DNA of 64,000 bases from Burkholderiaceae bacterium 16 (GCA_000955785.1 JYOD01000017.1:124132-188131); one strand, 5' to 3'. Positions 8,370 to 17,515 are shown, counted from the stretch's first letter. Translations and numbers: made by a program. Notes: generated from the letters alone by a model not told the origin.

Positions 8370-9269
8370 TCAGTCAGCGGCCTGGCCGGCAAAGCGGGAG
8401 ATCAGCCACGAGGCGGCGGGGCCGGGCGGCGTGTCGGTCCGGTAGATCGCATCGAACGGGTATAGGCCACCTTTGTAGTCCGGCAGGTCGAGCAGGACCA
8501 GGCGTCCCGAGTCGAGATCCTCTTGCACCATCGGCACCGGCATGTTTCCCCAGCCGATGCCTTCGCGCAGCAGCATGTGCTTGGCACCCAGGTCGGCCAG
8601 GCGCCATGTGTGCGTGCCGATCACCGAGAAGTCCACGTTACGCGTAAGCGGGGAGCGGTCCGACAGCACCAGTTGCACGTGGTGCCGTCCGGCGCCTGGC
8701 GGATTGGGGTTGGCGCTGGCCAGGGGGTGGCCCGGAGCCGCGACCGGCCGCAACATGACGCCGCCGATCCCGATGCGCTCGATCCCTGCCGTGACTGCGC
8801 TGAGCGGCCCGCTGACGCCAATCGTGGCACCATGGTCCAGCACCAGCTGCGCCACCGCCCCAAGCGCCTCCATGTGCAAGTGAAGCGCCACCGTGGGGAA
8901 TGCATCGCGGAATGCCTTCAGGGCATCCACCACCCGTGCCGCGGGGAGCATCACGTCCACCACCAGATGGAGTTCGGCCTCCAGGCCCTGCAACAGGCCC
9001 TTTACCTTGGCGCGCAACCCCTCAATGCGCAGGTAAACCGTGCGCGCCTCGGCCAGCACGGTGCGGCCGGCCTCGGTCAGTTGCGGTTTTTTCGTGGTTG
9101 TGCGGTCGAATAACGCTACACCGAGCTGGTTCTCCAGGTTGGCAATCGTATAGCTGATGACCGAGGTCGCCCGGCTCAGCTTTCGTGCCGCGCCGGCAAA
9201 GCTGCCCACATCCACCACAGTCAGGAAGACCTTCAGCTGATCCAGCGTCGGCGTACCGGGATTGGGCAT
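8370..9269 (-). CDS. LysR-family transcriptional regulator
   Basis: A 299-residue LysR protein. The helix-turn-helix is at about 8-67 (LDQLKVFLTVVDVGSFAGAARKL), followed by the substrate-binding fold. It converges on the histidine kinase (11 bp gap) and is divergent from a DoxX gene 231 bp away, its most likely target. The leader holds ATCGA and TCGAT half-sites spaced by 14 bases (9273-9296), a possible operator. Confidence 0.9.
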   Translation of the reverse strand: MPNPGTPTLDQLKVFLTVVDVGSFAGAARKLSRATSVISYTIANLENQLGVALFDRTTTKKPQLTEAGRTVLAEARTVYLRIEGLRAKVKGLLQGLEAELHLVVDVMLPAARVVDALKAFRDAFPTVALHLHMEALGAVAQLVLDHGATIGVSGPLSAVTAGIERIGIGGVMLRPVAAPGHPLASANPNPPGAGRHHVQLVLSDRSPLTRNVDFSVIGTHTWRLADLGAKHMLLREGIGWGNMPVPMVQEDLDSGRLVLLDLPDYKGGLYPFDAIYRTDTPPGPAASWLISRFAGQAAD

Positions 9270-9500
9270 CTTATCGATTTTCTCGAACGTTTCGATCCAT
9301 ATTATCCCAGTTTCGCGTACGTAAGAACGCGCCTACATTTCGTCCATCGGCCGCGCAACGCAATGCAATGTAACGCAAAGTGATGCAACGGCCATGCGGT
9401 AATACGGGCGTGCACCGCACGTCTTGCCGCAGACTAATCCGAATCGCTTGTTTCAACCGGCCCGCCAAGGCGGCGCGGCCAAACCGAATGGAGAATCATC

Positions 9501-9941
9501 ATGTCTCAAACCGCTCAGCTTGACGCCCGGAGCCGTACCTATTCTGAATCCTCCGCCATGGCGGGCCTGACGCTGCTCGGCCGAGTCCTGGTCAGCGCCA
9601 TCTTCCTGCTGTCCGGCGCGTCCAAGCTTGCCGCGCCGGCGGCCATGGTCGGCTACATCCAGTCGGTGGGCCTGCCGTTTCCGCAGTTGGCCCTGGGACT
9701 GGCAGTCCTGGTGGAACTGGGGGGCGGCCTCGCCCTGGTCCTGGGCTACCGCACGCGTCTGGTTGCCGCCATTCTCGCCGTCTTCAGCGTAGCCACCGCG
9801 CTGGCCTTCCATGCCAATCTGGCGGACCAGAACCAGTTCATCCACTTCTTCAAGAACATCGCGATGGCAGGCGGCTTGTTGCAGATCGTGGCCTACGGCG
9901 CTGGCCGGTTCAGCCTCGACGCGCGCCGCGGCAATGCGTGA
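9501..9941 (+). CDS. DoxX-family membrane protein
   Basis: A 146-residue protein with four hydrophobic segments (about 24-42, 52-82, 87-105, 118-136) and the DoxX pattern LLGRVLVSAIFLLSGASKL near the start. DoxX members are small inner-membrane proteins, some acting with quinone or redox partners; the precise role here is unknown. An AATGGAGAATC ribosome binding site precedes the ATG. The divergent LysR gene is its probable regulator. Confidence 0.87.
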   Translation: MSQTAQLDARSRTYSESSAMAGLTLLGRVLVSAIFLLSGASKLAAPAAMVGYIQSVGLPFPQLALGLAVLVELGGGLALVLGYRTRLVAAILAVFSVATALAFHANLADQNQFIHFFKNIAMAGGLLQIVAYGAGRFSLDARRGNA

Positions 9942-10035
9942 GGCTGGCCGGCCCCAGGCAAAGCGGGAGCGGGGACAGCGGTCTGCGTACTGAACAGTTC
10001 GCTGTCGCTGGCCGGCTTTGCCTGGGTGAAGGTGT

Positions 10036-11148
10036 TCATTGCGCGGCCCTCCTGCCTTCCTGGGGAGCGGTGGTTCTTGCGCCTGCCAGTTCGCCGAATG
10101 CGGTCTCGCCCCACAGGTGGCTGGATGGCGCGCCGGGGAACAGCCAGTACGGCGTGCACTCGGACGAAGGCACGACATTGCTGAACGGATGGGCTTCCGA
10201 AGTGCCCGCGATGGTCTTCTCCAGCACCATCGACAGGTACTGGTCGTTGCTGCCCTCCTGGGTATTGCCGTTCAGGATCACTTCCGCGCCGGTGGCGCGG
10301 GCAAAGCGCCGGATGCCGTTGTGGCGCGAGTTCGCTGGTGCCCAGCTATCCGCCGAGACGCCGTTTTCGCTGCTGACGCGGATGCCGTCTGGCGCGCGGT
10401 ACACCAGCGAGTGGTTGCCTTCCGTATGACCTGGCGTATGCACGAGTGCCAGGCCGCGCCCCAAGCGCAGGCTGCCGTTGAAGGCGACGATGCGCTCCGG
10501 CCGCACGCCCGCCAGGCCATTGGGACAGTACCAGTCGGCCTGTACTGGTAGCAGCCCGTGCACGCTGGCCAGTTCTTGCTGGTGCACCAGCAACCTGGCG
10601 TTCGGCAACAGCCCGGCGTGGCCGTTGCCGCCGAGCCAGCGGCGCACGTCCTGCGTGTGCAGGTGATCGTAGGTGATGTAGTCGATCTGCTCCGGCGCCA
10701 CGCCGCAGCGCTCGAGCGCCTGCGGCACCGTGGCATAGACGGGCGCGATGGTGCCATGCAGGAATTGCGGCGTGCGCGCGCCCATGCGCTTGAAGTAAGG
10801 CGTCTCGGCACCCGCCTCGAAGTCCGCGGGGGTGAACAACAGCGTGCGCAACTGTCCCGCGAAGTCCTCGTACTGGATCAAGGTCATGCGCGATAACAGG
10901 TGGATCAGGTGCGGCTTGAGCATCTGCTGCGAGTACACGCCGTTGAACGCATACCAGGCAGGGTAGGGGACCCGCAAAAGGTTGAAGCTGCGCGCGAACC
11001 GTACCGGCGGCTCCTCCAGGAACTGTTCGCGGAACTGCTGCCCCGCGCGGCGCAGCGCGCGCAAGCGGTCCTGCGGCGCGGGCGCGCCGCGGGCGCCGTC
11101 GAAATCGGAGAGCGGCAACAGGCCGGACGGATCGGGTTCGCGCTTCAT
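10036..11148 (-). CDS. Metallo-beta-lactamase-fold hydrolase
   Basis: A 370-residue MBL-fold protein. The metal-binding motif is the variant H162-L-H164-T-Q-D167 where many members have HxHxDH. A later histidine cluster is at HTPGHTEGNH (237-246). Substrate unknown; family members include lactonases, glyoxalase II-like and quorum-quenching enzymes. It follows the SnoaL-like gene by 68 bp on the same strand, so the two probably work on the same metabolite. It converges with doxX. Confidence 0.82.
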   Translation of the reverse strand: MKREPDPSGLLPLSDFDGARGAPAPQDRLRALRRAGQQFREQFLEEPPVRFARSFNLLRVPYPAWYAFNGVYSQQMLKPHLIHLLSRMTLIQYEDFAGQLRTLLFTPADFEAGAETPYFKRMGARTPQFLHGTIAPVYATVPQALERCGVAPEQIDYITYDHLHTQDVRRWLGGNGHAGLLPNARLLVHQQELASVHGLLPVQADWYCPNGLAGVRPERIVAFNGSLRLGRGLALVHTPGHTEGNHSLVYRAPDGIRVSSENGVSADSWAPANSRHNGIRRFARATGAEVILNGNTQEGSNDQYLSMVLEKTIAGTSEAHPFSNVVPSSECTPYWLFPGAPSSHLWGETAFGELAGARTTAPQEGRRAAQ

Positions 11149-11216
11149 GCGGTGTCTCCTGTGGGCTTTGCTTTATCGTTTTTGTTTGTTCTCTTTCCCC
11201 GCCAGCGTGGCAATGT

Positions 11217-11717
11217 TCAATAAGCAGGTTCGGCCTGGCGCGCCTCCGGCTGCCCCAGCAGGCCGCCGATCAGCCTGGGCAGCATCTCGGGTGGCGTTCC
11301 GGCCAGCAGCTGACGCATCATCGTCAGCGTGTCGAAATACACGCGCTCGCAAACCAGCCGCTCGTCTTCGAAGATGAACAGCGCGATCATGCGGCAGCGA
11401 AAGGCATTGCCCGTCGGTGGCAGGCCGCGCAGCGGGCCGCGGTGCGTGCCAAGCAGCCAGAACTCGACGATGACGGAGTCGTCCGTGTGACGAAGCTGGA
11501 TGATCTCGTGCCGCTGGTCGGGGAAGGCCTTGCGGCTGTCGATGTAGTACTGGCGCACGGTATCGGTGCCGTCGTGCACTTCGCCGCTCGGGATCAGCTC
11601 ATAGTGCGGATGCGGAAAGGTAGCGAGCACCGCGTCGAAATCCTGCCGCGTTTCGTCGGCAAAGTGGTCAAGCACAAGGCGTTCGCGGTGTGCCTTGAGA
11701 TCGGAGGAAATGGTCAT
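11217..11717 (-). CDS. SnoaL/NTF2-like protein
   Basis: A 166-residue protein of the NTF2-like cone fold. The pattern is that of ester cyclase or nuclear-transport-factor-like domains: an N-terminal helix with the LVLDHFADETRQDFDAVLATFP region, then RQYYIDSRKAFPDQRHEI. Members act as small-molecule isomerases, cyclases or binding proteins. Upstream partner of the MBL-fold gene; no specific substrate can be named. Confidence 0.75.
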   Translation of the reverse strand: MTISSDLKAHRERLVLDHFADETRQDFDAVLATFPHPHYELIPSGEVHDGTDTVRQYYIDSRKAFPDQRHEIIQLRHTDDSVIVEFWLLGTHRGPLRGLPPTGNAFRCRMIALFIFEDERLVCERVYFDTLTMMRQLLAGTPPEMLPRLIGGLLGQPEARQAEPAY

Positions 11718-11887
11718 CTTGTAGCTCCATGCGGGGCAATCTGCGGATCGGTTGCGGCTGGTGCCGCCATCCGTTGCCTGGAGCGATTATCTGCAGCGCA
11801 CCGCGGGAAGACTGTCGCGGGTTGGCAGTTGCGGATCCGGATAAACCCCGTGCCGGGGTTGATGAGTGCCGGGTGGCGGGCCGGCGG

Positions 11888-13180
11888 CTACGCGTCCGCC
11901 GTTTCCTGCGCCGGCATGCCCATGCGCGTCGTCAGCTCGACAAAGCTGGCTACGCTCGCGGTTCGCAACGGGTAGTAGGCAACCTCGTGACGGTCGCAGA
12001 CGCGCTTGAGCGTGCTCATCGAGTCATGGTCGATGCAGTCGACGGGAAATACCACCATGTCCGCGCGCGCCACGGTGGCAGCCAGCAGGCCCTTGCGGTC
12101 CTCGATGCCGCCGTCGTGCACGACGAGCTGGCCGCCGGTGGATTCCACCAGCGATTTTAGCGCGTTGTTGGAGCCGGGCCGCCCGCCGACGTAGACGATG
12201 CGTTTCCCCTGCAACTGGCGCAGCCCGGGATGGCGCGCTTCGCCTTGCGGGGCGGCGGGAAGCATGGCGCGTTCCATGGCCTCCGACTCGGCGCGGCTGA
12301 TCTTCAGCTGGGCCAGGGCATCGTCGAGTTGCGCGCGCACCGCCTGCGCCTCCTGGTGTTCGCGCATGGCGCGCTGCTCCGCGGCTTCGCGGAGGCTTGC
12401 CTGCAGCGCGAGGTCTTTATCGCGGGCGGCCAGCGTATCGCGCAGCGTCCGCAACTCAGCGTCCGTATCGCACGGCTCGACAAGCCGGTCCGCGCGCACG
12501 CTCAACAGGCTGAGATGCTCGCGCATCTGGCGGATCGCCGCTTCGTGCCGCGCGCCCGCTTCCTGCAAACGTTCCTGCTGGCGTTCGAGTTTGTCGCGCA
12601 GCGCGGCGTTATCTTCCTCCAGTGCGATCAGCCGGCGGATGTCGGCACGGTTCGCGGCGCCCACCAGATGCGACAGCATATGCACCTCGCCGAACGCCGC
12701 CTGGCGTACCGCAGTGGTGGCATCGGGATGTGTCATCACCGCCCAGTAGGCCGGCGGGATATCGCCGCAGCGTACGGCGTCTTCCCACAGCTTCAGCACG
12801 GCATCCGCATCCCGGGCGGCACCGAAGCGGCGCAACGCATGGGCATGGCGCTCGTCCAGCGCTTTCTGGAGGGCCTTGCAGCCCTCGCCGCCGCCGCTGG
12901 AAAGCTTGACCGCTTCGTGGTGAATCTCGAGGTCCGTGGCGCGTTGCCGGTCCAGCGAGGTAAAGCGCGGCACCAGCTTGCGCAACTCGCTGGTTGTCAT
13001 GCAGGTGCCGATCACCGAGCAATGCAGATGAGAATCCAGCTCCGCCAGGCGGACGCGCCGCCGGCCGGCGTGGCTTTGCGGTTCGGCCGGCGCGCAGCAT
13101 CCGGCCGCCGGCGATGGCTCGTCGCCAAGGGCGGCGCCGATGCCGTTCGCGCGTGCAAGGCGAAACGGGGGCGTGTGCAT
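11888..13180 (-). CDS. DUF2325-domain protein with coiled coil
   Basis: About 430 residues from the ATG at 13180, which has a GAGGT ribosome binding site; a longer frame exists upstream but would run through the promoter. The middle (about residues 165-330) is rich in Ala, Arg, Glu and Leu in a heptad-like pattern, probably coiled coil. The C-terminal 95 residues form a DUF2325 Rossmann-like module beginning KRIVYVGGRPGS and containing DCIDHDSM. Cysteines CC (residues 27-28) and others could bind metal. The function of DUF2325 is not established. A ModE-like box lies upstream and the divergent gene is ModE-like, suggesting molybdate-responsive expression (inference). Confidence 0.8.
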   Translation of the reverse strand: MHTPPFRLARANGIGAALGDEPSPAAGCCAPAEPQSHAGRRRVRLAELDSHLHCSVIGTCMTTSELRKLVPRFTSLDRQRATDLEIHHEAVKLSSGGGEGCKALQKALDERHAHALRRFGAARDADAVLKLWEDAVRCGDIPPAYWAVMTHPDATTAVRQAAFGEVHMLSHLVGAANRADIRRLIALEEDNAALRDKLERQQERLQEAGARHEAAIRQMREHLSLLSVRADRLVEPCDTDAELRTLRDTLAARDKDLALQASLREAAEQRAMREHQEAQAVRAQLDDALAQLKISRAESEAMERAMLPAAPQGEARHPGLRQLQGKRIVYVGGRPGSNNALKSLVESTGGQLVVHDGGIEDRKGLLAATVARADMVVFPVDCIDHDSMSTLKRVCDRHEVAYYPLRTASVASFVELTTRMGMPAQETADA

Positions 13181-13264
13181 GCGTACCTCGCGTCGGAGAA
13201 GAACTGGCGGGAGCGGGCATTGCCGTACCGCGACGCAGAGCAGCCCCGATTTCCCTTGCCGGTC

Positions 13265-13292
13265 ATCGAAATATACCATTGAATATAACGGT
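13265..13292. promoter_or_regulatory. ModE-like operator between divergent genes
   Basis: ATCGAAATATA-N6-AATATAACGGT closely follows the Escherichia coli ModE box, whose half sites resemble ATCGnTATATA and TATATAACGAT with a 6-7 base spacer. It is an 11-6-11 imperfect palindrome (7 of 11 positions symmetric), 84 bases from the DUF2325 start and 91 bases from the modE-like start. Confidence 0.65.
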
Positions 13293-13383
13293 GCGTAGTG
13301 CCGGCGAGTTCTCAGCCCTGACGGCATGGACTCGGCGGGCACGCGTATTCCTCCGGAGTGCCTCGCCGGGGTACCATGCCGCC

Positions 13384-13773
13384 ATGGTCAAACTTGCTCG
13401 CTCCCGAACCTCGGTCAGCCCGGATACGCCGCAGGCACTGTTTCGCATGCGCGTCATGCTGGGCGATACGATTGCCATTGGCCCCGGCAAGATCGCGCTG
13501 CTTGAAGCGATCCGTGAATGCGGCTCCATTTCCGCCGCGGCCAGGCGCCTGGAAATGTCCTACAAGCGGGCCTGGGATCTGCTCAACGAGATCAATCGTT
13601 CCCTGAATCAGCCGGCGGTCGATTCCGAGCATGGCGGCGCGCAGGGTGGCGGCACTGTGCTGACCCCGGTCGGCGAGGAAGTGATCCGGCTCTACCGGGC
13701 CGCCGAGCTGCGCGCGGCCACGGCGTGCGCGAGCGAGATCGAAGGCCTGATCAGGCTGCTGGCCAAGCCTTGA
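13384..13773 (+). CDS. ModE-type winged-helix regulator lacking the molybdate-binding domain
   Basis: A 129-residue protein that is only the N-terminal ModE helix-turn-helix: residues 33-62 read KIALLEAIRECGSISAAARR then LEMSYKRAWDLL, a strong ModE/LysR-type signature. The tandem TOBE/MOP molybdate-binding domains of full ModE (about 260 residues) are absent. Such short forms occur in many proteobacteria and may sense molybdate through another protein or bind DNA constitutively. No modABC genes are in this window. Confidence 0.85.
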   Translation: MVKLARSRTSVSPDTPQALFRMRVMLGDTIAIGPGKIALLEAIRECGSISAAARRLEMSYKRAWDLLNEINRSLNQPAVDSEHGGAQGGGTVLTPVGEEVIRLYRAAELRAATACASEIEGLIRLLAKP

Positions 13774-13896
13774 CGGGGGACGCCGCGGGCGCTGTCGGGC
13801 TGGTTCCGGTGATGCCCGGCGCAGCGCTTGTCGTGCGTCGACCATAGTCGTTCCTTGAGACGTTCCTTGAGTATTGCCTTGACGGAGCCTGTACGC

Positions 13897-14400
13897 ATGC
13901 AAGAACCGAAAGTCGCCGATCTCCCTTCGCCACGTTTCGAAACCGGCCCGACGCTATGGGTAGCCGGACTCAGTGGCCGTTTCACGCCGGACACGCACGC
14001 GGGCATCCCCGCACTCTGGCAGACGTTCATTCCCTATATCGGACAGGTCCCGGGCCAGGTGGGCTGGATCACCTACGGCTTGTGCTGCAATCCCGGGAAG
14101 GACGGCAGCTTCGAGTATGTCGCCGGTGTCGAGGTGCAGAGCCCGGACGGGCTGCCACCGTCCTTTCGCTGCATCAAGGTCGACCCGCAGCGCTATGCCG
14201 TGTTCGAGCATGCTGGCGATATCTCGACGCTGCACGTGACCTGCCGCAGCATCTGGCAAACGTGGCTGCCGGCGTCAGGCTTCCAGTCGGGGCATGCTCC
14301 CGATTTCGAGCGCTATAGCGCGGACTTCGATCCTGTCGCGGGAACCGGCACGGTGGAAATCTGGTTGCCGCTCAGGGACGCGGTGAGCGTGCCGGCATAA
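13897..14400 (+). CDS. GyrI-like / AraC effector-binding domain protein
   Basis: A 167-residue stand-alone effector-binding domain with features of the family: FTPDTHAGIPALWQTF, YGLCCNP, a DGLPPSF segment and RYAVFEHAGDISTLHVT leading to IWQTWLPASGF. GyrI-like domains bind small cationic or drug-like molecules, and some act as hydrolases. A GGAG ribosome binding site lies 10 bases before the ATG at 13897. No DNA-binding domain is attached. A broken fragment of the same fold lies at 51.4 kb. Confidence 0.82.
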   Translation: MQEPKVADLPSPRFETGPTLWVAGLSGRFTPDTHAGIPALWQTFIPYIGQVPGQVGWITYGLCCNPGKDGSFEYVAGVEVQSPDGLPPSFRCIKVDPQRYAVFEHAGDISTLHVTCRSIWQTWLPASGFQSGHAPDFERYSADFDPVAGTGTVEIWLPLRDAVSVPA

Positions 14401-14415
14401 GGACTAGCTACCGGC

Positions 14416-14814
14416 ATGTACAGAAAGCCAGCCGGCGTCATGTTTTTGATACTGCATTCGGCAAGCAGCTTCGCCACGGCACAGTGCCCACCCGACGCGT
14501 CCTGCGGCCCCTTGACGCCGGAATTCAAGGTGGCGATGTACGCCTCCATCGTTGCCTTCCCGATGGCGTGCGCGAAGCTGGATCCCACGAATGCGGCTCG
14601 CTACACGGCAGCCCTGCAGACGGAACTTGGCAAGCTGGGCGCCGGGGACCGGCAAGCCATGGCCGAGGCGGCGCGCGCCCCCGCTCTGCCAGAGATACTG
14701 GCTGCTGCCGCGAAGGAGCTCCACGAGGAGCAATCGCCCCGGAGGCTGCTGAAAAAATGCGGCCGCGCCCTCCAGCGCTCCGAAGCGGGCGAGACGGCAA
14801 GCCAGAATCGATAG
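14416..14814 (+). CDS. Small secreted protein of unknown function
   Basis: A 132-residue product starting with a likely signal peptide (MYRKPAGVMFLILHSASSFA) and a cysteine-bearing mature N-terminus (TAQCPPDASCGP). The rest is alanine-rich helix with four cysteines in all (24, 30, 52, 115). It begins 15 bases after the GyrI-like gene, so it is probably co-transcribed. I do not recognise a family. A longer antisense frame covers the same bases, but the signal peptide and spacing favour this strand. Confidence 0.5.
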   Translation: MYRKPAGVMFLILHSASSFATAQCPPDASCGPLTPEFKVAMYASIVAFPMACAKLDPTNAARYTAALQTELGKLGAGDRQAMAEAARAPALPEILAAAAKELHEEQSPRRLLKKCGRALQRSEAGETASQNR

Positions 14815-15067
14815 CGCAGCCGGCGCGCAGGCGCACACGGGGAGCTTGACAGTATTTTTGCCATCGGCCACCAAAAGGCCATCCGCGCAGGGTGTTGGGC
14901 CACGACTGACGCGTTCAGCCGGGTGTTGGCCGCGCACCATCATTTGCTCCCCGTTTTGGGCTCCTCCGCGCACACCGCGTGGCTTCACGCCTATGGCATG
15001 GCGTGTGCTCTGTGGGAAGGTAGAGCGCCTTTCGCGGCGTTCGTCCCCCACTTCAAAGGAGCACATC

Positions 15068-15385
15068 ATGAATCGCAAATCCGCCTGTACCGCCATCACC
15101 GCCGCCGCAATTGCCGCCGCTCTCCTGGGAGGCACCGCCTACGCCTCTGGCCCGCGGGACAGTACCGTCTCCGGTGACAAATACGGCTACAACTTCCGCG
15201 TTGGCAAGACCGACGCGTTCACCGACGGTGGCCGTACCGGCAAGTTCGACACCTTCAGTGACGGCGCTCGCATGGTCGACCCGTACACCGACGGCGGACG
15301 CATGGTCTCGGGCATGGACCGCAGGGGCGTATCGGCCGAGCCTTCGCGCAGCTTCGACGTCTACACCGACGGCGCCAATACGTGA
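15068..15385 (+). CDS. Small secreted protein with repeated Thr/Ser-Asp-Gly motifs
   Basis: A 105-residue protein with a strong AAAGGAGC ribosome binding site and a clear signal peptide (residues 1-26, ending TAYASG). The mature part repeats an aspartate/glycine motif: DAFTDGGR, DTFSDGAR, DPYTDGGR and DVYTDGAN, spaced about 12-30 residues apart. The pattern resembles short calcium-binding or structural repeats but matches no family I can name. Upstream, 14815-15067, I see no other gene. Confidence 0.72.
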   Translation: MNRKSACTAITAAAIAAALLGGTAYASGPRDSTVSGDKYGYNFRVGKTDAFTDGGRTGKFDTFSDGARMVDPYTDGGRMVSGMDRRGVSAEPSRSFDVYTDGANT

Positions 15386-15460
15386 GTGGCTGGCAGCACC
15401 CGCCACGCCAGCACCTCGCCAGATCCGCGCATGCGGGCCTGGCGAGGGCTGGATCCCGGC

Positions 15461-16663
15461 CTATCCGGAATCGGCCGCGCAGCGCGTCGCGTGCATCCGC
15501 CCCGCGAGGTAGGCAAGGTTGTGCGCGACAAACAGCGCCAGCAGTATCGCAGCTACGCTCCAGGCAAGCGGCGGCAACCAGGGCAACAGGGCCGCTATCT
15601 CCGGATGCTTGCTGGCCCCTGACGCGACGATGGCAATCCGTGTGAACGCAGCGAGCGCGGACAGCGCGAACACCAGTCCGGTGAAGCAGCCTTCACGCCC
15701 GACATGGCCTGCATCGATGGCGGCGTTCGCAGCGGAGCCGAAGATCGCCCCCCACAGCCCGCCTGCTACGCATTGCATGGCCAGGATCCCGGCAAGCGAA
15801 GCCGCCGACGCGAATCCGAACAGGGCTAGCGCGCCAAGCGCGGTGGCTGCCAACAGCAGAACATAGGCCGGGAGGCGCCTGAAGACTGCGGTTCCCGGCA
15901 ACAGCACGCACAGCGCAAAGCCGATCCAGAATGCCGGCATGACGCGCACCAGATCGGGCGCCGGCATGAACTTCAGGTATGCCGGCGCCGAGTTGACGGT
16001 TGTGTGGATCTGAAATCCCAGCGCCAGGGACCAGACGGCAGCAAAGAACAGCCAGATCATCCGCGCACGCCCAGCGCCCCGTGCTGTCATTCCTGCATCG
16101 TCAACAAGGGGCGCAGGCAATGTCTCGGCCCAGCGTAGCGCTGCGACAGCAACGACGAGGCCCGCGCTTGCAACGACAAAGGGCAAGGTCGGCGATATAC
16201 CTCGCAGCCAGACAGTAAGCGTGGGCGCCAGCGCGGCGGCGATGCCAAGGCCGAGAAAGGAGCACGCCACAAAAAACGGCGTGGCCGATGTCTTCATGCT
16301 CCTGCTGATGATCACCATGGGCGGCGCGCGCAGCGCCGAAGATGTCGCAGCCCACACCGCGGTCAGGCCAATCAGGAGCACTGGTGAAGTTGCGTGCGGC
16401 AGCAGGACAAACGCGGCGCACGAAGCCACGGTCATGGCCAGTATCCACCCGCCAAGATGCCGCATCGCATTCGCGACACGATCCGCGGCAATGCCCAGCG
16501 CGCAATCCATGGCGACAAAGATCACCTGGTCCATCAACAGGATCCAGGCGGCATGTTCCCGGGGAATGCCCGCCTGCGCCGCCAGTTGCGGAAGAAACGC
16601 AAGGTATAGCGTCCACGTGACCGCGAGCAGGAATTGCACGGAACAAAAGATCAGGGCGTGCAT
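15461..16663 (-). CDS. Major facilitator superfamily transporter
   Basis: A 400-residue integral membrane protein with about twelve hydrophobic segments and the MFS layout of two six-helix halves joined by a polar loop near residues 185-200 (ETLPAPLVDDAGMTARGAGR). The motif-A-like loop after helix 2 reads GIAADRVANAMRHLGG. Substrate unknown. Neighbouring genes give little context; it may be an efflux or uptake carrier. Confidence 0.82.
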   Translation of the reverse strand: MHALIFCSVQFLLAVTWTLYLAFLPQLAAQAGIPREHAAWILLMDQVIFVAMDCALGIAADRVANAMRHLGGWILAMTVASCAAFVLLPHATSPVLLIGLTAVWAATSSALRAPPMVIISRSMKTSATPFFVACSFLGLGIAAALAPTLTVWLRGISPTLPFVVASAGLVVAVAALRWAETLPAPLVDDAGMTARGAGRARMIWLFFAAVWSLALGFQIHTTVNSAPAYLKFMPAPDLVRVMPAFWIGFALCVLLPGTAVFRRLPAYVLLLAATALGALALFGFASAASLAGILAMQCVAGGLWGAIFGSAANAAIDAGHVGREGCFTGLVFALSALAAFTRIAIVASGASKHPEIAALLPWLPPLAWSVAAILLALFVAHNLAYLAGRMHATRCAADSG

Positions 16664-16953
16664 TGATCTCTCCGGCTATGCATCGAGGGAATCGGTCATT
16701 CACCCGCGGCCGCGCGGCAGCATGCCCATGCCGCTAAGCCCTTCAACACCAAGCATAGAGCAGGCGCTTGTTGCTCGAAAGCGCGCACTTTGTGCGGGAC
16801 ATGCACCATGTCCGGGGACGGATTCATCCCGCTGTGCATGCCGCAGCGTTGCCGGCTTGAGTCCCCCGCCACGATGAACAATACTGGGCCATAGGCTCGC
16901 AGGCCGGAGTGGGCGGGACCTGCGCATGCCGAAGTCATCTCAAGGAGCGATCC

Positions 16954-17334
16954 ATGTTGCGCGACAGTCATGCATTCAGCGGATTCTCGGTCGACGACAT
17001 CGCAAAAGCGACGGACTTCTATGGTGGAACGCTGGGCCTGGAAGTGACAAAGACCGGGGGCGTGCTGACGCTGTACCTTGCTGGCGGCAACAACGTGTTG
17101 CTCTATCCCAAGGCAAACCATTCTCCCGCCACGTTTACCGTGCTGAATTTTCCCGTGGAAAGCGTGGACCGCGCCGTGGAACAACTGGGCAAGCGCGGCG
17201 TGCGGTTCGAGATCTACGACCTGCCTGGACTGAAGACCGACGAACGCGGGGTCTGCCGGGACAGCGGCGGCCCTGTCATTGCGTGGTTCAAGGATCCGGC
17301 GGGCAACATCCTCTCGGTGCTTGAACCGATGTAG
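16954..17334 (+). CDS. VOC-family (glyoxalase/bleomycin-resistance fold) protein
   Basis: A 126-residue single VOC domain built from two beta-alpha-beta-beta-beta units: [21 protein letters not shown] at the start, and [16 protein letters not shown] at the end, which holds the C-terminal metal-site glutamate common in the fold. An AAGGAG ribosome binding site supports the ATG at 16954. Members include lyases, dioxygenases and drug-binding proteins; the substrate is unknown. Confidence 0.85.
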   Translation: MLRDSHAFSGFSVDDIAKATDFYGGTLGLEVTKTGGVLTLYLAGGNNVLLYPKANHSPATFTVLNFPVESVDRAVEQLGKRGVRFEIYDLPGLKTDERGVCRDSGGPVIAWFKDPAGNILSVLEPM

Positions 17335-17427
17335 GCCTTTGCAGCCGGTGGCGGGGCTCCGGCAGATTTCTCCGCGATATCCGATGTGACATCGCGGACG
17401 CAAGAAGGAGCGCTCATGCCACTTTCA

Positions 17428-17467
17428 GCCATCGTTTCCGTAATTTTAAAAATACTGAAACGATGGC
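17428..17467. repeat. 40 bp near-perfect palindrome between convergent genes
   Basis: Arms GCCATCGTTTC (17428-17438) and GAAACGATGGC (17457-17467) pair perfectly. The 18 bases between them are themselves almost symmetric about a TTTT/AAAA centre (GTAATTTT and AAAAATAC), so 36 of 40 positions are palindromic. It lies between the stop of the VOC gene and the stop of the convergent ChaC gene. It could be a bidirectional terminator, a protein-binding site or a mobile-element trace. Confidence 0.8.
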
Positions 17468-17515
17468 GTTGGTATCTGGCCATGAACCTGCCTGACAGAC
17501 TGGCGAACGGCGTGG

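Noticed and set aside
14846-14874. TTGACA as a -35 element before the TDG-repeat protein
   Set aside because: No acceptable -10 element at 16-18 bases; weak on its own.
14404-15135. Minus-strand frame of 243 codons across the small secreted-protein genes
   Set aside because: No domain or signal; the plus-strand genes have signal peptides and one has a strong ribosome binding site.
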